Notes: generated by a model from the sequence alone, not told the origin. 54,201 nucleotides of DNA from Gracilibacteraceae bacterium (GCA_031266805.1 JAISAH010000008.1:1-54201), one strand, 5' to 3'; shown: positions 6,723 to 16,428, counted from the first letter of the stretch. Program-made: numbers and translations.

Positions 6723-9700
6723 ATGAAAACTGACGAACAAAACGTGAACAGATCCCAGCCGGTCCCGCCGGGACCGCGCCGCTCCAAAGCGGAAAAAATG
6801 TTTTCCTTGGTATTGTCTATTTTGGTACTGATCGCCATGATCCCGGCCCCCCTCTACGCGGATGATCCGCCCCCTGTGCGAACGACGAAGACGGCGGAGC
6901 GGGTCGGGGAAAACCTGTGGAAAGTGACATTGAATTTGGAAGGCGATATGACGACAGTCAAACAGCCGCTGGATGTTATGCTGGTGCTGGATATATCCGG
7001 TTCTATGACCACCAATCGCATGACCGCCATGAGGACTGCCGCAGAGAACTTCGTTACTCAACTGGTGGGTTATAAAAACAGCGGTGCCTTAGATGACGTG
7101 CGCGTCGGCGTTGTGAAATTTGAAAGCACTGCCAGTTATGTTCCGGCAGGTACGGGAATAACACCCATTGATTCAGCGCACATGACAACAATAGATGCGA
7201 TGTTAAATGGTATTAAAACTTTGAGCAGTGGCGGTGGAACTCGTATTGATAGGGCCATTGAATTGGCAGACGATCAATTGCCACAAAGCAACCGTTCCCG
7301 ATATATTGTGCTGATGAGTGACGGTGAGCCGACCCCAGGCTATGATGACGAAGCAGAGACGGCCGCTACAAATTATAAAAATACTGGCGGCCATCTGATT
7401 ACTGTTGGATTGGATTTAGCGGATAATTCTGCGGGCGCGAAATTCCTCAACAAAATTCATAATGCCGGCTATTACAATGCCAATTCCAGCGGCAGCAACC
7501 TCACTCAGGTTTTTACCAATGTACTCACAAATATCATAGAAAACACCCCTGTCATCGCGAACGCTATTGTGACCGACCCCCTCGGCCCTGCTTTCAAATA
7601 TGTGGATAGAAACGGCAACAATGCGATTGACGCTGGGGATATCAGAACTTTCAACCCTGACGATCCCGCGAAATATGCCGGCGTAGCGTCGCTGCAAAAC
7701 AGCAACCGGCAGATAAAGTGGGAATTTACCGAAAAAATCGCGAAAGCGACGATGGAATATTATGTAGAGTTGATCGACCGGAACAACCCTGCTTACCATA
7801 ATGTACTCCTGCCCACCAACGGCAATACGACTGTGGAATACACCTTGATAGATAATACCGAAGGGGATCAGACGTTCCCTGAACCGGTGGCCTCTTATGG
7901 CATGGGACATCTGACCGTCGCCTACGGCAACAATGTGACCGGCGCTCCGGGGCCGCAAACTTACGGAGCGGAAAGCGACTGGAACACAAATACCAGATTT
8001 ACTTTTAACGCGCCGGCGGCAATCCCCGGATATGAACTGGCCTCCATAAGCCTGAACGGCACGGAAGTGCAGATCGCTTCGGGCGGCGGTCTGACCAGCA
8101 TAACCTGGACTGACGAAGATATCACGACGGCAGTTGTGACGCCGGACAGCGACCTGACGGACCGTTTCGCCCCCGCCGCTGACGGATCGGGACTGATCTC
8201 CATGCCCGTGCCGGCCGGCGACCTCGTTATCACTTATAATTACGTTTCGGTCATCTTTGACATCACCGAACAATACAGAGACGCGGCTGGCGCCGTGCTG
8301 TTGTCCGATACGACCGTGAAGGTCAACAAAAATTCGGATCACAATTTTACAGTCCCGGACGATATCACGGGCTATGTGCCCGTCGGCTATCAGATCGACA
8401 ACGGGCAGCAGCAGATTGAAACTACCGGATTTCCCAAGGATATCAAGAACACGATATCCAACGTGACGACCAACCACACCGTTACCTTCATATACGCGGA
8501 AGATAAAAACGGCGACAATATCCCCGATCCCGGCCAGAGTTTCACCATAACCGAGCATTATGACCTGTGGGATGAGAACAATAACCCTATTATAGGCGAT
8601 ATTCAGTCCCAAACGACGACTGTCGTGCCGACTGGTAATGGCGGTTCTTTTGACTACAAAAAAGACGCGCAGCCTATCACCGGCTATGTGGCTGTAGGTT
8701 ATCAAGCTGAGGATGTAGTTGAAGATGTATATCCGAAGCCGGTAACTATCACCATAGGCCAGGTGAAAACCAGCCAGCATGTGTATTTCTACTATAAATA
8801 TGATAAGAACAACAACGGCGTCCCTGACGACGACGAGAGCGAAAAATTCGCGATCAGCGAGACTTATGTCAGCGAAGACGGAACGGCGCTGAAAGCCGCG
8901 ACGACGACGGATCTGCCCTATGCGGACGGTTCTTTTGACTACAGTAAAGACGCGGAAGATATAACAGATTATGTAGCCATCGCTTACCAGGTGGATGGTG
9001 AGCCGCCGGTTCCGCTGAATACTTTCCCCGGCGCAGTCACGGCGAAGATACCTGAAGTCAAAGCCGCTCACGCCGTGAAGTTCACCTATAAGAACGACAA
9101 GAACAACAACGGCGTTCCGGACGAAGACGATCCCGACTTTTATGAGGTGTCGGCCTCTCTGGTCGGCCCGAACGGTCAGGCGTTTGCCGCTCCGGTGGAT
9201 AAAAATGGAAATCCACTGGATAATCCGCAGCGGTATACCGCCGATAAGAGCAACAGCTTCGCCGTTAACGAGCCGGCTCCGGGTGTACTAGACTATGTGG
9301 CGGTGAGCTACCAGTTTGACGGAAATGAAAACCTGGTCAAAGCCAATCAAGACTCCGTGACTGGTGTTTATGAGCAGCTAATCATCGTCCACGGACCCAT
9401 CGCGGCCGACCGGGCGGTGAAAGTCAATTATAAGGACGACAAGAACAACAACGGCGTCCCGGACGACGACAGCAAAGAAACATTCACGATTAGCGAGACT
9501 TATGTCAGCGAGGGCAATGCGGTGCTGAAAACCGCGACGACGACGAGTCTGCCCTACGCGGACGGTTCTTTTGACTACAGAAAAGACGCGCCGAATGATA
9601 TAACGGATTATGTAGCCGTCGCTTACCAGGTGGATGGTGGGCAGCCGGTTTCCCTTAGCGCTTTCCCTGGCACGGTCACGGCGGCGATAGACGGAGTCAA

Positions 9701-12700
9701 GGCCGCTCATACCGTGAAGTTCATCTATAAGAACGATAAGAACGATAACGGCGTCCCGGACGAAGAAGATCCCGGCTACACGGTGACGGCGACTTATGTC
9801 GACGAGGCCGGCCAAAATCTGACTTTGCCGAATAACGCGCCGAACCCGGAGACATTCCAAGCGGGCGATAACAGCACCGGGTTCAGCTTCAGCGAACCGG
9901 CGCCCGAACCTCCCGGTTATGTGGCGGTGAGCTATCAGTTTGACGACGGGAACCTGATTCCCAACATTCCGGATTCGGACGGCGTCTACGGGCAGCTGAC
10001 CATTGAGCACGGCCCCATCGCGGCTGACCGGACAGTGACGGTCAATTACGAAAAAGATCAAAACAACAACGGCAAGCCGGACGACAAGGAAAGCGATTAC
10101 ACGGTGACTGCGTACCTGATGGACGGAGCGCTGTCGGCGAACGGCGGCACAGCTATCGTGGATCCCAAGGCCCCCAATGGCGATCCGGTCCCGAATCCGA
10201 CCGCTTATCCCGCCCTCCAAAGCGCTAATTTCAATCTGTCGGAGCCGGCGCCGGTGATAGCGGACTATGTAGCTGTAGGCTATAAGATCGAAGACGGGAC
10301 CTTTATTCCCGGCGTGAAAAATCAAGTCACCGGGGCCTATCTGTCTCTGCAGATAGCGTACGACCATGTGCCCTCTAATTTGACGGCGGAAATAGTTTAT
10401 CTGACCGACAAGAACAATAACGGCATACCCGATGAAGGCGAAGCTGACTACAAAGTGACCGCGGATTATGTTGACGCGGCCGGCCTGACTCTGGCGGATA
10501 TCGGGGATAACGATACGGAATTCATCGTCACGAGCGCCATGGGCTTCGGTTTCAGCTACGAATTGAAGCCGGTGCCGAACTATGTGGCGGTGAGTTATCA
10601 GTTTGACGGAATCGGAGAACCTCTGATCGAGGCTGAGAAAGACGCGGCCGGCGCCTACCAGCCGCTGACCATTGAGCATGATCCGATTTCCGCTCCCCGG
10701 ACGGTGACGGTCAATTACAAGGACGACAAGAACAATAACGGCGTCCCGGACGACGGCGAAAAAGACTACAATATCCAGGCGAGTTATATTAACATCGACG
10801 CGGATGACCCCGGCGATAGTTACCTGAAATTACCAAACGACGCGCCGAACCCCCAGGATTTCCCTGTCAAGAGCGCCACAGGGTTCAGCTTCAGCGAACC
10901 GGCGTTGGATATACCTGATTATGTGGCGGTGAGCTATCAGTTTGTCGGAGACGGTGAACTTTTGATCGAAGCCACGAAGAACAACGAGGGTGTCTATAAC
11001 CAACTGATGATCGAGCATGACCCGATTTCCGCTAATAAGGAAGTAACGGTCAACTACAAGGAAGATAAGAACAACAACGGCAAGCCGGACGACGGCGACG
11101 GCGGCGTCGCGGAAGCGTACCTGATCACCGTAAATTATCAGGATAATGACGGCGATCCCCTCATTGACCCCGTTACCGGTCTGAACAAGCACGAAGAAGA
11201 TCTGCCCGGCGATGGTGGTTCCTTCGACTACACGGCTGAAGCGCCGCCGATAGAGGACTATGTGGCGGTCAGCTACACAGTGGATCCGGGAACCCCAGAG
11301 GCAAAAACCGGTGAAGGCGAGAGCTACGATTTTGAAGATGTGAAGATCGATCACACGATCATTTTCCACTACAAGGACGATAAGAACAACAACGGCGAAC
11401 CGGATGACGAGGAAGCCGGCTACGAAGTGAACGTGGCTTATCTTGACGAGGGCGGCCAAGCTCTGCCGGATATTGGCCATAATCTGGCGAAATTCCCCGT
11501 CACCAACATCACTGGGTTTAGTGTCAGCTACCCGCTGTGGCCGATAGTGGACTATGTGGCGGTGAGTTATCTGTTTGACGCTCCTGGGGAACAGGTGATT
11601 CCAGCCGAGCAGGACGACGAGACCGGCGCCTACAAACCGCTGATCATCGAACACGGCCCCATCTCGGCCGACATGAAAGTGACGGTCAATTACAAGGACG
11701 ACAAAAACAATAACGGCGTCCCGGACGACGACGACAGTGAAAAATTCACAGTCAGCGAGACCTATGTCAGCGGCGGCGCAGTGATACACGACCCGACAGC
11801 GACGGAGATGCCTGACGCGGACGGTTCATTCAACTACAGTAAAGACGCGGAAGATATACCGGATTATGTGGCTGTCGCTTATCAGGTCGACGATGAACCT
11901 CAGGTCGAACTGACTGCTTTCCCTAGCGCGGTCACAGCGAAGATAGATGAAGTCAAGGATCCTCATAACGTGAAATTCATCTACAAGGACGATAAGAACA
12001 ACAACGGCGTCCCGGACGACGACGACAGTGAAAAATTCACAGTCAGCGAGACCTATGTCAGCGAGGGCGACGCGACGCTGAAAGCCCCGACGGAGACGTA
12101 TATGCCCAATCCGGACGGTTCTTTCGACTACAGTAAAGACGCGGAAGATATACCTGATTATGTGGCCGTCGCTTATCAGATCGACGATGAGCCTCAGGTC
12201 GAACTGACTGCTTTCCCCGGCACGGTCACGGCGAAGATAGATGAAGTCAAGGGGCCGCACAACGTGAAATTCATCTATAAGGATGACAAGAACAACAACG
12301 GCGAACCGGACGACGGCGGCGGCAACGGCGGCAGCGCGGAAGCGTACAAGATCACCGTGATCTATCAGGACAAGAATGACGCAGCTCCTGTCGGCGCTCC
12401 GGCGACGCATATCGAAGATCTGCCTGGCGACGACGGCTTCTTTGACTACACGGCCACGGCCGTCCCGATAAAGGACTATGTGCCGGTCAGCTACACGGTG
12501 GATCCGGGGACTTCGGATGAGGAAACCGGCGACGGCGCGAGCTACAAGTTTGATGATGTGAAGATCGACCACACAATCATTTTCCACTACGCGGACGATA
12601 AGAACAACAACGGCACGCCGGACGACGAGGAAAAAGCCGGCTACACCATCACCGTGAATTATCTGGCCGCGGACAATAACAACGCCCCCCTTAACGACCC

Positions 12701-15143
12701 CGCTACCGGACAGCCGCCTCTCCCGGTGAAACTGCCTGGCGCGGACGGCTCCTTCGACTACACGGCCGCGGCGCCGCTGATAACAGACTATGTGGCGGTC
12801 AGCTACACGCTGGACGACGGGACGACGACGCTCGGCACGAGTTACGACTTCGACGATGTGACGGAAGATCACACCATCAGTTTCAACTATAAGGACGACA
12901 AGAACAACAACGGCGAGCCGGACGACGGCGACGACGGCAGTGGCAGCGGCGGCAGCGCGGAAAAGTACGAGATCGGCATGAGTTACCTGAACCAGAACGG
13001 TGATCCCATCGCGCTGGCGGACACGCATGATCTGCCGGAAGCGGACGGTTCCTTCGACTACACGGCCGAGGCGCTGCCGATAACAAATTATGTGGCGGTC
13101 AGCTACACGGTGGATCAGGGAATGCCGGGTGAAATAACTGACAGCGGCGTGAGTTATTTCTTCGACGACGTGAAAATCGATCACGCGATCATTTTCCACT
13201 ACGAGATCGATAATAACAACAACGGCGTCCCGGACGAGAACGAAGGCGACTACGTGATCAGCGCGGTCTATGTGGACGAGGGCGGCAATGAGCTTGACAG
13301 CCCGGCCCAGTTCACGGTGAAGGCCGACGACGGCTACAATTTCTCGCATTACGCGCCGACAGTCCCAGGTTATCTGGCGGCGGGCTTCCAATTCGACGGC
13401 TATGACTACGTCGGGGCGGGAACTATCAGTGGTACCGAGATTTTGGTCCAGCCGCTGACCGTTTTCCTGGACAGCGTCACGGCCAGTCTCGGCGTGACCG
13501 TCACCTATACGAAGGACGCGAACAACAACGGCGTCCCGGACACGGAGGAGAGCTACACTCTGACAGTGGAGCCCGTGGATGGCGGCGGCGACCCGATTGC
13601 CGGCCCGCAGACCGTGCCGGTGACGGGGGCGAACGATTTTGAGGTGGATATCCCCGCCCCGCCGCTGGATAACTATGTGCCGACCGGCTATCAGTTCGAG
13701 GGAGAAACGCCGGTGGAAGGCCAGAAGAACGGCGACGGCAGTTATCAGGAGCTGCATGTGACGCACGGCCCGCTGGACGCGGATACGACGGTGAAAGTTT
13801 TCTACGCGCCGGACTATAACGGCAATAATATCCCGGATATGCAAGAAGGCGACTACACGATCACGGAGACTTATATCTCCGACACCGGGACGGAGCTGGC
13901 CTCTCCGACGGCGGCTACGGCGAACAGTGGCAACGGTTACTATTACAGCCGGACGGTGAAGGACAATATCGCGGACTATATCGCCATCGGCTATCAGGTG
14001 GACAATCAGGCGGCGGTGATCTACACGAGCGGCTTCCCGCGGGATGTGCAGGTGCAGCTGACAAAAATTTCCTCCGACCGGAACGTCGCCTTCATCTACG
14101 CCCGCGACGTTGACGACAATGATATACCGGACAGTTTGCAGGCCGGCGAGTTCGGTTATACGATCCATTACTACAAAGAGTCTGTGGAAGCGGGCAATCT
14201 GCTGCTGGAGACCGTCGTGACCGACGTCAGTCTGGAGGACGTGATCCAACTGACGAAGGCGCAGCTGAACGCGGCCTGGCCGGCTTACGGCTACTATATG
14301 GGCGTGCAGCAGGGAGCGCCGGTGGTGATCATGAGCGGCGCGAACAATATCGACGTGGTTTACCAGCGCATTCTGATCACTGACCCGCGCCTGACGATCA
14401 CCCATTCCTACTATCGCTCCTCGGTCAACGCCCTTAATCTGGAAGGAACGCGGGACACGGACACTTTCACCGACCCGCTCGGCTACGGCCAGCAGGAGAT
14501 CAACTCTCTGCTCAAATATTCGCACGACGGCCGCAACTATTCGGCGAAATGGCCGGTCACGGTGGAAATGTACCCCATCATCTATATCGTGGAGGACGAC
14601 ACGCAGATCGGCGGCAGCGGTATATTTGAAAACGAAAACGAGTACGACGAGTACGACGTATACGGCGTGGAGGATGACGCCTATGCCGCAGATGCCTACA
14701 CGGTCGCCGACGATGTGGACGCCTATGAAGTCCTGATCGACAAGGACAAGGATTCGCCTCATGTCGTGACGCTGACGCTGAATTCCGGCGATACCCTGAA
14801 TGTTGACTATGGCTATATTTACCAAATCTCCGCTGATTACACGCGGCCCATCGTTCCGAACGGCGGCAGCGGCGGAGGTGGCGGCGGCGGCGGGACCGGC
14901 GGCGGAGGCGGGACCACGACCGTGCCGGATACCGACGTGCCGCTGGCGGTGATCCCAGAGGAAGTGCCGCCGCTCGCGCTCCCGCCTGAGGAAGATGAAG
15001 ACGATCTCACCAATATCGACGATGAAGATACCCCGCTCGTCCCGAATCCCAAGACGGGCGGCGACGTGACCAGCGCTTCCGGCGCGGCCTCTCTGATGGC
15101 CCTGCTGGGTGGGATCCTGATGAACAGACTGCGCAGGAAATAA
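6723..15143 (+). CDS. Giant surface protein: vWA domain, ~19 calcium-loop-linked repeats, NPKTG sorting signal
   Basis: The 2806-residue product has a signal peptide (hydrophobic core about residues 27-46, 'PLYADDP' cleavage region). A von Willebrand A domain follows, with MIDAS motif DISGS at 90-94 and 'RYIVLMSDGEPTPG'. About 19 modules of 85-100 residues come next, each with a beta-rich core ('DYVAVSYQFDG', 'DYVAVAYQVDG', 'DGSFDY') and joined by DxNNNGxPDD loops that look like calcium-binding EF-hand/thrombospondin-3 loops. The C-terminus has a poly-Gly spacer, a Pro/Glu/Asp-rich stretch, then NPKTG, a hydrophobic segment ('AASLMALLGGILM') and RLRRK. This is a sortase-type anchor with a non-LPxTG motif. 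It probably acts as a calcium-stiffened adhesin stalk with a vWA tip. AAGGAAGG precedes the ATG. No sortase gene is in the window. Confidence 0.9.
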   Translation: MKTDEQNVNRSQPVPPGPRRSKAEKMFSLVLSILVLIAMIPAPLYADDPPPVRTTKTAERVGENLWKVTLNLEGDMTTVKQPLDVMLVLDISGSMTTNRMTAMRTAAENFVTQLVGYKNSGALDDVRVGVVKFESTASYVPAGTGITPIDSAHMTTIDAMLNGIKTLSSGGGTRIDRAIELADDQLPQSNRSRYIVLMSDGEPTPGYDDEAETAATNYKNTGGHLITVGLDLADNSAGAKFLNKIHNAGYYNANSSGSNLTQVFTNVLTNIIENTPVIANAIVTDPLGPAFKYVDRNGNNAIDAGDIRTFNPDDPAKYAGVASLQNSNRQIKWEFTEKIAKATMEYYVELIDRNNPAYHNVLLPTNGNTTVEYTLIDNTEGDQTFPEPVASYGMGHLTVAYGNNVTGAPGPQTYGAESDWNTNTRFTFNAPAAIPGYELASISLNGTEVQIASGGGLTSITWTDEDITTAVVTPDSDLTDRFAPAADGSGLISMPVPAGDLVITYNYVSVIFDITEQYRDAAGAVLLSDTTVKVNKNSDHNFTVPDDITGYVPVGYQIDNGQQQIETTGFPKDIKNTISNVTTNHTVTFIYAEDKNGDNIPDPGQSFTITEHYDLWDENNNPIIGDIQSQTTTVVPTGNGGSFDYKKDAQPITGYVAVGYQAEDVVEDVYPKPVTITIGQVKTSQHVYFYYKYDKNNNGVPDDDESEKFAISETYVSEDGTALKAATTTDLPYADGSFDYSKDAEDITDYVAIAYQVDGEPPVPLNTFPGAVTAKIPEVKAAHAVKFTYKNDKNNNGVPDEDDPDFYEVSASLVGPNGQAFAAPVDKNGNPLDNPQRYTADKSNSFAVNEPAPGVLDYVAVSYQFDGNENLVKANQDSVTGVYEQLIIVHGPIAADRAVKVNYKDDKNNNGVPDDDSKETFTISETYVSEGNAVLKTATTTSLPYADGSFDYRKDAPNDITDYVAVAYQVDGGQPVSLSAFPGTVTAAIDGVKAAHTVKFIYKNDKNDNGVPDEEDPGYTVTATYVDEAGQNLTLPNNAPNPETFQAGDNSTGFSFSEPAPEPPGYVAVSYQFDDGNLIPNIPDSDGVYGQLTIEHGPIAADRTVTVNYEKDQNNNGKPDDKESDYTVTAYLMDGALSANGGTAIVDPKAPNGDPVPNPTAYPALQSANFNLSEPAPVIADYVAVGYKIEDGTFIPGVKNQVTGAYLSLQIAYDHVPSNLTAEIVYLTDKNNNGIPDEGEADYKVTADYVDAAGLTLADIGDNDTEFIVTSAMGFGFSYELKPVPNYVAVSYQFDGIGEPLIEAEKDAAGAYQPLTIEHDPISAPRTVTVNYKDDKNNNGVPDDGEKDYNIQASYINIDADDPGDSYLKLPNDAPNPQDFPVKSATGFSFSEPALDIPDYVAVSYQFVGDGELLIEATKNNEGVYNQLMIEHDPISANKEVTVNYKEDKNNNGKPDDGDGGVAEAYLITVNYQDNDGDPLIDPVTGLNKHEEDLPGDGGSFDYTAEAPPIEDYVAVSYTVDPGTPEAKTGEGESYDFEDVKIDHTIIFHYKDDKNNNGEPDDEEAGYEVNVAYLDEGGQALPDIGHNLAKFPVTNITGFSVSYPLWPIVDYVAVSYLFDAPGEQVIPAEQDDETGAYKPLIIEHGPISADMKVTVNYKDDKNNNGVPDDDDSEKFTVSETYVSGGAVIHDPTATEMPDADGSFNYSKDAEDIPDYVAVAYQVDDEPQVELTAFPSAVTAKIDEVKDPHNVKFIYKDDKNNNGVPDDDDSEKFTVSETYVSEGDATLKAPTETYMPNPDGSFDYSKDAEDIPDYVAVAYQIDDEPQVELTAFPGTVTAKIDEVKGPHNVKFIYKDDKNNNGEPDDGGGNGGSAEAYKITVIYQDKNDAAPVGAPATHIEDLPGDDGFFDYTATAVPIKDYVPVSYTVDPGTSDEETGDGASYKFDDVKIDHTIIFHYADDKNNNGTPDDEEKAGYTITVNYLAADNNNAPLNDPATGQPPLPVKLPGADGSFDYTAAAPLITDYVAVSYTLDDGTTTLGTSYDFDDVTEDHTISFNYKDDKNNNGEPDDGDDGSGSGGSAEKYEIGMSYLNQNGDPIALADTHDLPEADGSFDYTAEALPITNYVAVSYTVDQGMPGEITDSGVSYFFDDVKIDHAIIFHYEIDNNNNGVPDENEGDYVISAVYVDEGGNELDSPAQFTVKADDGYNFSHYAPTVPGYLAAGFQFDGYDYVGAGTISGTEILVQPLTVFLDSVTASLGVTVTYTKDANNNGVPDTEESYTLTVEPVDGGGDPIAGPQTVPVTGANDFEVDIPAPPLDNYVPTGYQFEGETPVEGQKNGDGSYQELHVTHGPLDADTTVKVFYAPDYNGNNIPDMQEGDYTITETYISDTGTELASPTAATANSGNGYYYSRTVKDNIADYIAIGYQVDNQAAVIYTSGFPRDVQVQLTKISSDRNVAFIYARDVDDNDIPDSLQAGEFGYTIHYYKESVEAGNLLLETVVTDVSLEDVIQLTKAQLNAAWPAYGYYMGVQQGAPVVIMSGANNIDVVYQRILITDPRLTITHSYYRSSVNALNLEGTRDTDTFTDPLGYGQQEINSLLKYSHDGRNYSAKWPVTVEMYPIIYIVEDDTQIGGSGIFENENEYDEYDVYGVEDDAYAADAYTVADDVDAYEVLIDKDKDSPHVVTLTLNSGDTLNVDYGYIYQISADYTRPIVPNGGSGGGGGGGGTGGGGGTTTVPDTDVPLAVIPEEVPPLALPPEEDEDDLTNIDDEDTPLVPNPKTGGDVTSASGAASLMALLGGILMNRLRRK
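8256..14140 (+). repeat. Tandem protein-coding repeat array inside the surface gene
   Basis: About 19 repeats of 255-300 bases, each ending in a gayaaraayaayaacggc-type stretch that encodes DxNNNG. Most are diverged. The units beginning near 11694 and 11988 (period about 294 bases) share an almost unbroken run through 'GVPDDDDSEKFTVSETYVS', indicating a recent duplication. Unit types alternate ('SETYVS' type, 'VNYQDN' type, 'ASYVD' type), so the array grew by copying blocks as well as single units. Confidence 0.85.
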
Positions 15144-15202
15144 CCCGAATAACCCGAACAGCGCTTGAACAAACTATCATAGTCTCGCGCGGGAAACACG
15201 GG

Positions 15203-15232
15203 AAAGGCCGGCTCTGAGAGCCGGCCTTTCTT
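15203..15232 (+). terminator. Rho-independent terminator of the giant surface gene
   Basis: AAAGGCCGGCTC and GAGCCGGCCTTT form a 12-bp stem around TGA, followed by CTT. It sits 60 bases after the stop. The A tract on the left arm means it can also serve the convergent PIN gene. Confidence 0.75.
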
Positions 15233-15250
15233 GAGGAATCATACCTTGTT

Positions 15251-15640
15251 TTAACCGCGCTCCCGCACAAACTTAGCCGCCGTCATAATAAACGGCTCAT
15301 CGGGATAATGACGGAGGTTGCCGGTTATCAAAGTTGCGCCGCACTCTTTGGCGACCTCGTAAAACATCTTGTCGTCTTCGTCCGCAAAAGATACAGCGCT
15401 CGGTTTGGCAACCACTGAGAGTCCGTCATTGCGGACGCGGTTAAGCACAGCGCCGATTTTTGAGCGCTTAAACGCGAACTGTGGCCGGTTCAACACGTCT
15501 CTGTACTCGGTCATGATCCGCGCGTCGTAACAGAGAATGATTTCCCCTTTGATAAACATCTCAAAGATTTTGGCGGGATTGCCCGGCGCCGACCACAGCG
15601 CCGAAACAAGTATATTGGTGTCTGGCACCACTCGTATCAT
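15251..15640 (-). CDS. PIN-domain toxin, COG1569 type
   Basis: The 129-residue product has the PIN-domain layout of putative toxin-antitoxin RNases. 'RVVPDTNILVSAL' carries the first acid residue (Asp7), 'MTEYRDVL' the second (Glu45), and 'FADEDDKMFYEVA' the third acid cluster (Asp87-90). The C-terminal 'ATLITGNLRHYP' is the usual end of this subfamily. PIN toxins are magnesium-dependent endoribonucleases, often cutting tRNA or rRNA. The gene overlaps the upstream antitoxin by 4 bases. All catalytic acids seem present, so it should be active. It lies convergent to the giant surface gene and shares the terminator region. Confidence 0.85.
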   Translation of the reverse strand: MIRVVPDTNILVSALWSAPGNPAKIFEMFIKGEIILCYDARIMTEYRDVLNRPQFAFKRSKIGAVLNRVRNDGLSVVAKPSAVSFADEDDKMFYEVAKECGATLITGNLRHYPDEPFIMTAAKFVRERG

Positions 15641-15900
15641 TTGGCTTTGCCGCGCTTTTCCCGGCGATAAGCCCGGATTTCGGCCTCAATTTCTTCTTCT
15701 GACAAAAAACCGCTCTCGGCGGCTTCTTCGCGCATACGGTTGAACTCCCGCATGAGTTTCGCCTGCCGAACGCCGGCTAAAGTCTCCTCGAAATTTCCTT
15801 CCGGTATATTCAATAACAGCGCTGTGGGTCTGCCGTTGTTGGTAACGACAATCTCTTCCTCGTGGCTCAGTTTATCCCAAATTTCTTTGGATAACAACAA
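15637..15900 (-). CDS. Phd/YefM-like antitoxin of the PIN toxin
   Basis: The frame encodes 'EEEIVVTNNGRPTALLLNIPEGNFEETL', the Phd-like DNA-binding/dimer core, followed by a charged helical tail ('EFNRMREEAAESGFLSEEE') that would wrap the toxin. It overlaps the PIN gene by 4 bases, the usual antitoxin-toxin arrangement. The start is uncertain: the frame remains open upstream into tRNA-Leu, and no ATG with a ribosome site is present. The TTG at 15900 is given as a minimal start. A start nearer 15954 at ATA is possible and would restore about 18 residues that the family normally has. Confidence 0.7.
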   Translation of the reverse strand: MLLSKEIWDKLSHEEEIVVTNNGRPTALLLNIPEGNFEETLAGVRQAKLMREFNRMREEAAESGFLSEEEIEAEIRAYRREKRGKAK

Positions 15901-15955
15901 AAGAGCCCAATTTTTGGACTCCCTTGTTGTGTAGACATATGTCTTATCGCTTATT

Positions 15956-16038
15956 TGGTGCGCTCGGAGGGACTTGAACCCCCACGGTTTCCCGCAAGAA
16001 CCTAAATCTTGTGCGTCTGCCAGTTCCGCCACGAGCGC
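15956..16038 (-). tRNA. tRNA-Leu (anticodon TAG)
   Basis: The reverse strand gives acceptor stem GCGCTCG/CGAGCGC with discriminator A and an encoded CCA. The anticodon stem CAAGA/TCTTG encloses the loop TTTAGGT (TAG at 34-36). There is a class-II variable arm (GGGAAACCG region) and a T arm with GGTTCAAGTCC. It reads CUA/CUN leucine codons. Confidence 0.95.
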
Positions 16039-16046
16039 CTGCCATT

Positions 16047-16075
16047 ATTATAACAACAAACGCCGCCGAACGCAA
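16047..16075 (-). promoter_or_regulatory. Promoter of tRNA-Leu
   Basis: On the minus strand TTGCGT (16075-16070) and a perfect TATAAT (16052-16047) are spaced by 17 bases, 8 bases before the tRNA. With no terminator visible between the tRNA and the antitoxin, this promoter may also feed the toxin-antitoxin pair. Confidence 0.65.
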
Positions 16076-16100
16076 GCGGCCGGAATGACGTGGGTGCATG

Positions 16101-16190
16101 TCAGGAATGTTTGAAGTTACTGCGGCGCTCCTTGATTTTTCTGCGTGTCGCGTGAATAGCGTCAAGAGTGTCATTTGTCGTCTTGCTCAT
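16101..16190 (-). pseudogene. Relic of a small antitoxin-like gene
   Basis: A 29-codon frame starts 'MSKTTNDTLDAIHATRRKI' and ends prematurely in 'KERRSNFKHS'. Similar starts (DTLDAIHATRRKIYEETK) occur in small antitoxin-like proteins of 60-75 residues that sit next to PIN or RelE-type toxins. Here the second half is missing. It has no partner and is probably a deletion remnant. The family recall is from memory and of moderate reliability. Confidence 0.45.
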
Positions 16191-16200
16191 GGTATTTTTG

Positions 16201-16225
16201 GATTCCGGGACAAGCCCGGAATGAC
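16201..16225. repeat. REP-like palindrome (copy 3)
   Basis: GATTCCGGG/CCCGGAAT around ACAAG, followed by GACGGCGG. It sits upstream of the hydrolase lipoprotein gene. Confidence 0.75.
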
Positions 16226-16267
16226 GGCGGAGGGGATTGCCCCGGTTACCCAAAACTCCTCCACCCC

Positions 16268-16296
16268 TTGAAATTCAGTCGCAAATGCGATATAAT
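16268..16296 (+). promoter_or_regulatory. Promoter of the hydrolase lipoprotein gene
   Basis: TTGAAA (16268-16273) and TATAAT (16291-16296) with a 17-base spacer. The transcript would carry the REP-like hairpin at 16348 in its 5' untranslated leader. Confidence 0.65.
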
Positions 16297-16347
16297 GCTG
16301 AGTATGGGGACTGTGCCTGTGACAAAATTTGAGTATTCCCCTTCCCC

Positions 16348-16373
16348 GTCATTCCGGCTTTATGCCGGAATCC
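16348..16373. repeat. REP-like palindrome (copy 4), inside a 5' leader
   Basis: GTCATTCCGGC-TTTAT-GCCGGAATCC. It is located between the promoter at 16268 and the start at 16429, so it would form a hairpin in the mRNA leader. Confidence 0.75.
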
Positions 16374-16428
16374 AAAAATTGTTATTCGAATATAATTTAA
16401 AATTTGTATAAACACAAAGGTGACGAAA

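Noticed and set aside
8256-14140. Regular repeats considered as a CRISPR array
   Set aside because: The repeats are in-frame protein modules of 255-300 bases with diverged sequence, not short identical repeats with unique spacers. No cas gene is present.
7416-14825. Long open frames on the minus strand under the giant surface gene (up to 999 codons)
   Set aside because: They mirror the repeat structure and codon bias of the sense gene, encode Arg/Val/Ile/His-rich repeats without known domains, and have no ribosome sites.
15901-16032. N-terminal extension of the antitoxin beginning with MAELADAQDLG
   Set aside because: That part is the translated tRNA-Leu gene, a well-known annotation artefact.
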